NCBI RefSeq assembly: GCF_014217255.1
Contig: NZ_CP059404.1
Location: forward strand, 992,001-1,056,000
Direction of reading: 5' to 3'
From: Corynebacterium incognita
GTDB lineage: Bacteria > Actinomycetota > Actinomycetes > Mycobacteriales > Mycobacteriaceae
Length of the DNA: 64,000 nucleotides
The translations under genes were made by a program, and so were the position numbers. Positions within the stretch are counted from its first letter, which is position 1; each line of letters opens with the position of its first letter. Below are positions 58,201-64,000 of the stretch, piece by piece. Below the pieces are notes generated by a model, which was given only the letters and a program-made list of their open reading frames with translations, was not told the DNA's origin and made no database searches.

Positions 58201-60154
58201 CCGCACCATTAATCAGCTTCTCGACGTCGATTGCCGGCTTCGGGTCCGGCACCACTGGGGCCGTTTCCTCAGGAGTCGTCTCAACCGGAGTGGTCTCCTC
58301 AGGAGTCGTCTCAACCGGAGTGGTCTCCTCAGGAGTCGTCTCAACCGGAGTGGTCTCCTCAGGAGTCGTCTCGACCGGAGTGGTCTCAACCGGAGTGGTC
58401 TCCTCAGGAGTCGTCTCAACCGGAGTGGTCTCCTCAGGAGTCGTCTCAACCGGAGTGGTCTCCTCAGGAGTCGTCTCAACCGGAGTGGTCTCCTCAGGAG
58501 TCGTCTCAACCGGAGTGGTCTCCTCAGGAGTCGTCTCAACCGGAGTGGTCTCCTCAGGAGTCGTCTCAACCGGAGTGGTCTCCTCAGGGGTCGTCGACGG
58601 CGTCGGCGGAACACCCTTTACACATGCATCATTGTCATCGAGTTTGTCCTCAGGCTCGCCTTCCAGGCTCACCACATTTGCAATGCCCTTAGTAGACGGC
58701 TGACCACCAGTGGTGTCTTCACACTCGCCGATTGCCGTCCATTGCTCGTCAGTGGGCTCACCAATCGGTTCGTAGGAAACCTGAACGTCAAAGGTCTCGG
58801 AAGCACCGGCCGCGAGAGCGACACCCTCAGAAATCAAGTACGCGCCATCCACGGCTTCCACAGGCTGCCCATTTACGGTCACGCCCGCAATGCGGAATCC
58901 GTCCAGCTGCTTCGGGGTATCAAGCACACGGCCAGAGGTGCCGTCAGCATCCGAAGTATTGGTGACCGTAACGTCGTATCCTGCGACAAACTTGCCATCG
59001 GCGTCAGCCTGAACGGTCTCCTGCTGCGCAGTCTTAGCAACCTCAAACGCAGGACCATTCACCGTCGACGTTGCAGTATCGGTGTCTTCCGCGTAGTGCC
59101 ATGGGGTACCGGAAGTAACAGCTGCCTCAAAATAGACGTCTTGCACTGGGCGCCCGTACTGATCTTTCCTGCAATCCGACAAATAGAAATCTTGCGTAAC
59201 CGTCAAAGTGGTTCCAGGCTCTATCCAAGAGTCCAAGCCCGAATAATTGTCTGGGTTATAGGCCCAGTTCACAGATTGGCGATAATCAATGTCCGGCTTT
59301 GGGTCCTGACCATACAGTGCCCCGCTCCGGTCATCCGGACGGAACTCGCCAGGATTGATGTTCGGGTACTGATCGACTCCACTTGGGGAAGTCAAAGTAA
59401 TACGTGGCGATTCGTCGGAGAATTGCAGATTCTCCGAGGCGCCGAGCTTGATCTCTGCAAGCCAGACACCGTAATCAGCCGAGTCGAGGGTCGTAGACCA
59501 CGTCATCTCACCCCAGCAACCACCGTATTGATCACGCTCGCCAAACGTACCATTAGCATCGCCATTGGCAAACCAATCGATGATTGGGTCCACCGCCACA
59601 CGCCCGGAAGCGCTGGCCTCAATGGTGGAGCCACTCTCGGCGGAGTCGGATACCGTGGCGGGCAAGGTTGCCTCTACGGAAACAGGACCACTAATGCCGA
59701 CGCGGGGGTCCTTTTCCTCAAACTTGACCTGCCAAGAACCATCATCCAGCTGCGTCGCCGAGGTGATGTCGCGCTGCTGGCCGTCACTCCAAGTGAAGTC
59801 GCTCGCCTGGGGCTCGCGGTCCAGCGGAGCGTTAGCGTCCGGCTTGATGGTCAGCTCGTACATCACCACGTTGGACTCGCCGCCCTGGCCGGTAGTGACC
59901 GGGTACGGCGGTTCAAGAGTGGCGTCCACGGTGTAATTAATCTGGTCGCCGGGCTGGACCTCAGTCTTGTCCACGGACATGTCCACAGAGATAGTGGGGT
60001 CAGGTCCGTCCGGCGTTCCGTACTTCTCCGGCAAACCCGGCGAATCAATAATCGCATTCGCGCCCGGGGTAACCAGGTTCATCACCAAAGCAAGAGCAGC
60101 CAGCAAGCTTAAAGCCTGATAGCGCCCCGCATGGCGTTTATTCTTAATGTTCAT
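55289..60154 (-). CDS. Large sortase-anchored repeat surface protein
   Basis: 1,621 residues from the ATG at 60154. A signal peptide (LSLLAALALVMNLVTPGANA) leads, followed by a unique region of about 480 residues. A Thr/Pro/Glu repeat stalk (TTPEETTPVE units, about residues 515-635) comes next. Then six DUF11-like domains, each opening with a KINGxD-type motif and holding FIVTNTGN: three types in order, repeated once. The end has a PGEPVE repeat stalk, sorting signal LANTG, a membrane helix and RRKREGEA. Likely a cell-wall adhesin or stalk. Confidence 0.9.
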   Translation of the reverse strand: MNIKNKRHAGRYQALSLLAALALVMNLVTPGANAIIDSPGLPEKYGTPDGPDPTISVDMSVDKTEVQPGDQINYTVDATLEPPYPVTTGQGGESNVVMYELTIKPDANAPLDREPQASDFTWSDGQQRDITSATQLDDGSWQVKFEEKDPRVGISGPVSVEATLPATVSDSAESGSTIEASASGRVAVDPIIDWFANGDANGTFGERDQYGGCWGEMTWSTTLDSADYGVWLAEIKLGASENLQFSDESPRITLTSPSGVDQYPNINPGEFRPDDRSGALYGQDPKPDIDYRQSVNWAYNPDNYSGLDSWIEPGTTLTVTQDFYLSDCRKDQYGRPVQDVYFEAAVTSGTPWHYAEDTDTATSTVNGPAFEVAKTAQQETVQADADGKFVAGYDVTVTNTSDADGTSGRVLDTPKQLDGFRIAGVTVNGQPVEAVDGAYLISEGVALAAGASETFDVQVSYEPIGEPTDEQWTAIGECEDTTGGQPSTKGIANVVSLEGEPEDKLDDNDACVKGVPPTPSTTPEETTPVETTPEETTPVETTPEETTPVETTPEETTPVETTPEETTPVETTPEETTPVETTPEETTPVETTPVETTPEETTPVETTPEETTPVETTPEETTPVETTPEETAPVVPDPKPAIDVEKLINGADADTAEEAVSVAPGSDMEIEFIVTNTGNTDLENVKLSDDKIAGAEIKAPEGFDGKLAKGEQVRFTATIKAPEQGGETHVNTARVTGDSVPPEGSDVPPTTVEDDDPAHAETPDEPAMTIRKKINGFDTTEDNPVTVQPGEQMTMAFIVTNTGNRTIDNVRVEDDKVSAEDIVVPEFVFDADGNQVGPFEGSLEPGQYAVFTAEFAAPEAGAGEHHNVAIAKGEVPPGDGDTPPGELETPPDDGWAKTPSLKLTKFINGDDANEAPGVELKPGEKMAIKYVVENDGPVALNDVRVVDEVTAGQDKDRIQKDIEAELAKIDPFTLQPGEKKEIEITVDAPAAADDQHTNSAHAEGTPPEQTPPDPEEGEPEYPNDGDTPPVESPEDPGNGHTPPGDTPPGDTPPGEEQKPAIDVEKLINGDDADTEDAAVSVVPGADMEFRFIVENTGNTVLKNVTLTDDKIAGADIKAPEGFDGTLEPGEKVVFTATLPAPEGENELHKNTAKVVGEVPPADGDTPPGDGDTPPTTVEDDDPAYGKTPGEPKLELRKKINGLDTTEDSPAVVRPGDDMIVSFIVTNTGTKAVDNVKVNDDVIPADQIKAPADRYKVSGEKAGAFDGTLEPGEYAVFTATIPAPEAKEGIDHHNQAIAEGEVPPVDGETPPGGRITTPPDDGYAETPTLGIKKYINGHDADEAPGVKVKPGADMQVDYKVVNTGSVTLKNINVKDTITAGDNLGEVPADSIKPAVNKLTADGKEVPFDGTLKPGEAVVFTAVVKAPKAQGMQHTNVAVAYGEPPVETPEDPKPGEPEVPSPGEGGEVPPVESPEDPANAVPDEEPDDFGGETPPPGSSIPPWLPFIPLIPLIPLFGGSSDGSSHPGKPGVPGKPVEPGEPVEPGEPVEPGEPVEPGEPVEPGEPVEPGEPGEPSAPSAPGASAEGPGMLANTGASVIGLALAGLLVLLLGLALMRRKREGEA
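55445..55575 (-). repeat. 18-bp tandem repeats coding PGEPVE
   Basis: About seven copies of GGCTCCACAGGCTCACCC (plus strand) encode the Pro/Glu stalk just before the wall anchor. Copy number is likely variable by slippage. Confidence 0.85.
58260..58600 (-). repeat. 30-bp tandem repeats coding ETTPVETTPE
   Basis: About eleven copies of a 30-bp unit, nearly identical, with one shortened copy near 58375-58395. They encode a flexible Thr/Pro/Glu stalk between the unique head and the repeat domains. Their lack of divergence shows recent expansion. Confidence 0.9.
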
Positions 60155-60157
60155 CAC

Positions 60158-60512
60158 TTTCCTTGGGTAGACATATTCGTGTTCCTACACGCGTTAAACC
60201 CTACTGAGAAGCGGACATTTGTTAAAGGAAAAATAAGAATCGAGAAAGAACTTGCTCAGGAAATAAACTCGATGCGCACCGTATTAACTTCGCTATCAGT
60301 AATTTCTTAGAACAGTAGAGGCGTCAACAAAACCCTCGTTGCATCACGTTTATTTAATTGCTATTACGGCAACAGGTTAACCCAAGGTTAAGTTACCCCG
60401 GATGGGGGTAACTTATTGAAAGCCAGCTGGGAACCTAGGAATACAAGAAACCCCGGTCCACCCCCGTGGTGAACCGGGTCTCTGCGCCGAGCACGCGCCC
60501 TACTATGGCAGG
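60158..60512 (-). promoter_or_regulatory. Surface-protein leader and carboxylase terminator
   Basis: No gene is seen. A hairpin at 60451-60479 (CCCCGGTCCACC and GGTGAACCGGG) followed by TTTCTTGT on the minus strand ends the accD3 transcript. The rest is AT-rich, with GGTTAACC-CAA-GGTTAA at 60375-60391 resembling the palindrome near pckG. The surface protein promoter should be here, but no clear box stands out. Confidence 0.55.
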
Positions 60513-62060
60513 CTACATCGGCATGATGTTGTGCTTCTTGGGCAGGTCAAACGTCTCTTTTGTCTCCAACTGACGCAGCGCCTGTCGTAGAGCCAGGCGC
60601 GACTCCGCAGGGCGAATCATCCCATCGAGGAAGCCGCGCTCCGCCGCGACGTATGGCGAAGTCATGGTCTCATCGTAGAAATCCATGAACATCTTCTTAG
60701 TCATCGCGCGCTGCTCCGGGGTCTCCGCAGCGTCCAGCTGCTTGCCCGCCAGCATCACCACAGCCGCCGCCGACCCCATCACCGCGATCTGTGCAGTGGG
60801 CCACGCCAGGTTGATGTCGCCGGTAAGGTTCTTAGATCCCATCACCGCGTAGGCACCGCCGTACGCCTTGCGCACGATGAGAGAAACCTTAGGAACAGTT
60901 GCTTCCACGACCGCGTACGCCAACTTGGCGCCGCGGTGAATCAGGCCCACCCGCTCCTGCTCCACGCCCGGCAAGTAGCCCGGAGTATCGACAACAAAAA
61001 TCAGCGGCACGTTGTAAGCGTCGCAAATGCGGATAAAACGCGCGCCCTTATCCGCCGCATCCGCATCGATGCAGCCCGCCGCGTGCATCGGGTTGTTGGC
61101 TACGAAGCCCACCGTGCGGCCGTCGATGCGCCCGAAGGCCGTAATCAAGTTGGGCGCGAAGTTCTCCTGGATTTCGATGAGCTCATCGTCGTCGCCCAGC
61201 TGGGCCAGAAGGTCCTGCATGTCGTAGCCGGCGTTGGTGTCGTCCGGCATGAAGGAGTCCAACGCGGCGTCGTCAAGCAGTTCCTCATCCGCCGGGGCGT
61301 CGAAGGTCGGCGAGGGATCGAAGCAGGTCAACGGCAAGTGATCGATGAGGTCGCGGACCATCTCGAAGGCTTCTTCCTCGTCCTCCACCACGGCGGAGAC
61401 GTTGCCATTGAGCTCCTGTTGGCGCGCCGAACCCAGCTCCGCGGAGGTGACGTCCTCGCCAGTAACCTCACGGATCACGGCGGGCCCCGTCACGTACATT
61501 TCCGCCTCGCCGTCCACAGCGATGACGAAGTCCGTGGTCACTGGAGCGTACACGGCGCCACCGGCGGACTTGCCCATCATCACGGAGATCTGCGGGGAGC
61601 GGCCAGACAGCGGCATCTGGCGGCGGGAAATCTCCGAGTACATCGCCAGCGACGTCACGGCGTCTTGGATGCGGGCGCCGCCGGAGTCCTGCAGGCCGAT
61701 GACTGGGCAGCCAATCTTGATGGCCATGTCCATGATTTCGCAGACCTTCTGGCCGAAGGTCACGCCCACCGAACCGCCGTACACGGTTTTGTCGTGCGCG
61801 TAGATGCACACCGGGCGGCCGTTGATGCGGCCGTAGCCGGTGACCACACCGTCCGAGTAAATCGCGTCCGGGTCACCCGGGGTCTTGCCCAGGGCGCCGA
61901 CCTCGACGAAGGAGCCTTCGTCGAGAAGCGCATTGATGCGCTGGCGCGGCGTAGAACGCCCGGCCTCGTCGCGCTTGGCACGGGAGCGTTCACTGCCCGG
62001 GTCCTGCGCCTTGTCCAAGCGCGCGCGAAGGTCGGCGAGCTTCTCAGCCGTGGTTGCCAC
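60513..62060 (-). CDS. accD3: Acyl-CoA carboxylase beta subunit for mycolate synthesis
   Basis: 515 residues. The two crotonase-like halves of the carboxyltransferase are visible: GLQDSGGARIQDAVTSLAMY and later VDTPGYLPGVEQERVGLI with IVRKAYGGAYAVMGSK. Being adjacent to pks13 it is the AccD3 (AccD4-type) subunit that makes the carboxylated long-chain substrate for mycolic acid condensation. It overlaps pks13 by 17 bp. Confidence 0.92.
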   Translation of the reverse strand: MATTAEKLADLRARLDKAQDPGSERSRAKRDEAGRSTPRQRINALLDEGSFVEVGALGKTPGDPDAIYSDGVVTGYGRINGRPVCIYAHDKTVYGGSVGVTFGQKVCEIMDMAIKIGCPVIGLQDSGGARIQDAVTSLAMYSEISRRQMPLSGRSPQISVMMGKSAGGAVYAPVTTDFVIAVDGEAEMYVTGPAVIREVTGEDVTSAELGSARQQELNGNVSAVVEDEEEAFEMVRDLIDHLPLTCFDPSPTFDAPADEELLDDAALDSFMPDDTNAGYDMQDLLAQLGDDDELIEIQENFAPNLITAFGRIDGRTVGFVANNPMHAAGCIDADAADKGARFIRICDAYNVPLIFVVDTPGYLPGVEQERVGLIHRGAKLAYAVVEATVPKVSLIVRKAYGGAYAVMGSKNLTGDINLAWPTAQIAVMGSAAAVVMLAGKQLDAAETPEQRAMTKKMFMDFYDETMTSPYVAAERGFLDGMIRPAESRLALRQALRQLETKETFDLPKKHNIMPM

Positions 62061-64000
62061 GAATCTTCTCCTCGATCCAATCGTTCATGTGCTTGCCCAC
62101 GATGCCGATGGCCGGCTCGTCGGGTACTGCCAGGTGATCGCCCTGCAACTGCACGATTTCTAGGTCTTCCACGATAGCGGACCAGCCACCGTCCGGATCA
62201 ACGTGCGCGTAGCGCGGCTCCAGCTCGATGGCGCCGTCGTGCATCCGCTCGGAGCGGAACAACAGGACCGGCACCTGGACGTCGGCCCAGCGAGCGAAGT
62301 CCAGCTTGCCCAGAATGGCGTTGTCCACGAAGCTGGCGCGCTGGTGTTCCAGCACACCGGCGGACAGGCCATGCTCGGAGGCGTCCGTGGTGGCCAGGTA
62401 GGTCTCCAGCATCTTCATGATGGCCTCTTCGCCCGCGGTCTCCAGCAGCTCGTAAGGCACCGGGAAGTCCAGATCATAGGTCTTCTTGGCGAACGCGGAG
62501 TAGCGCTCCCAGCGGGCCGTGATCTCCTCCAGGGTGTCTGGCGCGGGGTCCGAGGGCTGGGTGGTGTCCAGCAGCGCGATGAAGGCCACCTCCGTATCCG
62601 TACCCAGCAGCTGGTGCGCCACCTCGAAGGCCAGGGCACCGCCGAAGGACCAGCCGCCCAGGACCACCTTGCGGCCGCGCGCGTACGTGGCCACGTCCTT
62701 GGCGTATTCCGCGGCGCGCTCCTCGATGGAGCCTTCCATGCGCTCGATGCCGTACACGGCGACGTCATCTGGCAGGCGGCGAGCCAGCGGCTGGTACACC
62801 GCCGAGGAACCACCGGCCGGATGGAACATGAAGACCGCGGGGCCCTCGGCCTCGCGAAGGACGCGGACGTTGCCTTCCACCTCGGTCTCCAGGCCGGGGC
62901 GCACGAGGTTCGCCATGTCCTCCAGGGCGGCGCAGTCTTGCACCTGCTCCGCAGTGATCTCCAGGTCCACGCGCTCGCTCAGGCGCGCGGCCAGCTCGTC
63001 TGCCTGGTTCTGCGTCATAGCAGGCAGCGCGGTGGTGACGCCGCGCATGGCGGAGCCCATGATGGTGGCCCAGGTGCCGAAGACCATGCGTTCCGACGCA
63101 TCGCGTGGCGCCACGCCCACGCCCTCGCCGGTGGTGGTCGGCGCGGCGGCCGGGGTGTCGTCGGCAGGCTCTGCGTTGTCAGCGCCGTCGCCCTTCACCG
63201 CGGCCTCGACCATGACGATGACGTCGGCCAAGGAGGCGTCGCGAAGCGCCTGCACCTGCAACGGAGGAATCTGGAAGTCGTTTTCCACGCGGTTCTTAAT
63301 GCGCATGCCCATCAGTGAGTCCAAGCCAAGGTCGATGAGCGGTAGCTCGCGCGGCAGGTCGGAGACGTCGTAGCCCATGGACTCGGACACAATGAGCGCG
63401 AGGCGCTCCTCCACCGACTCCTTGTTGGGATCCCAACGCACGGACTCCACGCCGTCCTCCTCAGGGACCTCGCCCAAGGCGGGCCCGGATTCCTGCAGCG
63501 TGGCGACGCCCGGTGTGGATTCCGCCGCGCCCAGGTTCAGCGTGGAGGCGAAGCCCTCCGCGATGAGCTGGAGCTCAGCCGCGCCCGGCTTCTCCGCGTA
63601 GACGGCCACCTGCAGGCCACCCAGGGAGCGGGTGATGACGGTGGTGACGTCGCCCTGCGCGGGCAGCGCCACGTAGTCCTCGGCGGCCACGAGCGAGGCC
63701 TCCGGGTTCACAGCCTCCGCTGCCGTCTCCATGATGGCGAGTGCGCTCGGCGCCTGGTCGGCGTTGGTGGAGAACGCAATCTTGCCGTCCGGCAGGTTCA
63801 CCCGCGCACCCGGCAGGCCGCGCGTGCCCGAGGACGGACGCGCGTTGGTCCAGAAGCGATTGCGTTTGAAAGTGGTCAGCGGCGCAGAGGTACGCTCGCC
63901 GGTGCCGAATACGGCGGTGTAATCAATCGGGGCGCCGGCCACGTACATCTTGGCCAACAGGTCGCGGATGGACTCGCCCGCGTCCACCTTGCGCTTGAGT
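62044..64000 (-). CDS. pks13: Polyketide synthase Pks13, C-terminal part (runs off the right edge)
   Basis: About 650 residues are visible and the frame stays open past 64000. An end of an acyltransferase-linker part leads, then a carrier domain with LIDLGLDSLMGMRIKNRV (phosphopantetheine Ser), an Ala/Pro linker, and a thioesterase domain with VLGGWSFGGALAFEVAHQL (Ser nucleophile) ending before QLQGDHLAVPDEP with the catalytic His. It condenses two fatty acids to mycolate and releases the product. Only the 3' part is in the window. Confidence 0.93.
   Translation of the reverse strand, partial: LKRKVDAGESIRDLLAKMYVAGAPIDYTAVFGTGERTSAPLTTFKRNRFWTNARPSSGTRGLPGARVNLPDGKIAFSTNADQAPSALAIMETAAEAVNPEASLVAAEDYVALPAQGDVTTVITRSLGGLQVAVYAEKPGAAELQLIAEGFASTLNLGAAESTPGVATLQESGPALGEVPEEDGVESVRWDPNKESVEERLALIVSESMGYDVSDLPRELPLIDLGLDSLMGMRIKNRVENDFQIPPLQVQALRDASLADVIVMVEAAVKGDGADNAEPADDTPAAAPTTTGEGVGVAPRDASERMVFGTWATIMGSAMRGVTTALPAMTQNQADELAARLSERVDLEITAEQVQDCAALEDMANLVRPGLETEVEGNVRVLREAEGPAVFMFHPAGGSSAVYQPLARRLPDDVAVYGIERMEGSIEERAAEYAKDVATYARGRKVVLGGWSFGGALAFEVAHQLLGTDTEVAFIALLDTTQPSDPAPDTLEEITARWERYSAFAKKTYDLDFPVPYELLETAGEEAIMKMLETYLATTDASEHGLSAGVLEHQRASFVDNAILGKLDFARWADVQVPVLLFRSERMHDGAIELEPRYAHVDPDGGWSAIVEDLEIVQLQGDHLAVPDEPAIGIVGKHMNDWIEEKIRGNHG

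Noticed and set aside
58260..58600. Regular 30-bp repeats as a CRISPR array
   Set aside because: There are no unique spacers. The units are contiguous and keep a coding frame for a Thr/Pro/Glu stalk.
57035..60112. Plus-strand open frame of 1,025 codons
   Set aside because: It mirrors the repeat-rich surface protein gene. Its product is an Arg/Leu/Ser-rich artefact of the repeats, with no start signals or domains.

Overview
The window looks like the chromosome of a mycolic-acid-containing Corynebacterium. The right-hand part carries the C-terminal part of the mycolate condensase Pks13, its carboxylase partner AccD3, an AftD-like arabinofuranosyltransferase, GTP-dependent PEP carboxykinase, and a sortase-anchored surface protein. 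The left-hand part (1 to about 35,716) is a temperate siphophage prophage. Its right end abuts a truncated tRNA-Gly(CCC) 3' end (35,668-35,716), next to a tyrosine integrase. Its left end (minor tail, lysis genes, full-length tRNA) lies outside the window.

Prophage layout, almost all on the minus strand and so read from right to left. The integrase, a small gene, the repressor and an excisionase-like gene form the lysogeny and switch region (33.3-35.5 kb). Next come a YqaJ-type exonuclease and RecT, two HTH or replication-type genes, and a replication initiator that holds a candidate origin inside its own coding sequence (28.9-29.8 kb). SSB and a cytosine methyltransferase broken by an in-frame amber codon follow. 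A run of small overlapping early genes includes a fresh tandem gene duplication. Then come an adenine-type methyltransferase, two WhiB-like regulators, RusA, a membrane-anchored dUTPase and a DUF3310 protein. Two phage tRNAs, Gln(UUG) and Lys(UUU), and a ParB-like protein sit before the late genes. The late genes run terS, terL, portal, a MuF-type minor capsid protein fused to a papain-fold (Tox-PL-like) toxin with a candidate immunity gene, scaffold, capsid, four head-tail connector genes, major tail protein, a collagen-like protein, frameshifted tail chaperones and a tape measure protein with two cell-wall hydrolase-like domains. Three plus-strand cargo genes interrupt this order: a lipoprotein, a four-helix membrane protein and a 268-residue protein with a C-terminal membrane segment.

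Two regulatory layers recur through the early region. The first is six near-identical promoters (TTGnnn, 17 bp, TAAC(A/C)T), most of them overlapped by an AACAWWTGTT palindrome. The repressor's own start region carries a partial copy, so the set looks like a repressor-controlled regulon. The second is five short RNA hairpins just upstream of start codons. They have five different but self-complementary stems and the same loop, CUGCCA, and are usually followed by a CCCCAACC tract. This combination is the best candidate here for an undescribed system.

Host region (35.7-64 kb): a lactate/malate dehydrogenase-like enzyme, a VanW-family protein, a GH3 lipoprotein, a universal stress protein, DUF2613, AftD, an acyltransferase, a DUF3068 protein, a polytopic membrane protein, a glycosyltransferase, a methyltransferase, PEPCK, TrmB, a NYN-domain protein, an LPG-synthase-type membrane protein, DUF3054, a DUF222/HNH protein, a possible 29-residue amphipathic peptide gene, a 1621-residue surface protein, AccD3 and partial Pks13. 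From memory of related genomes, an MmpL3-type transporter gene would be expected between the NYN and LPG-synthase-type genes, and it is not there.
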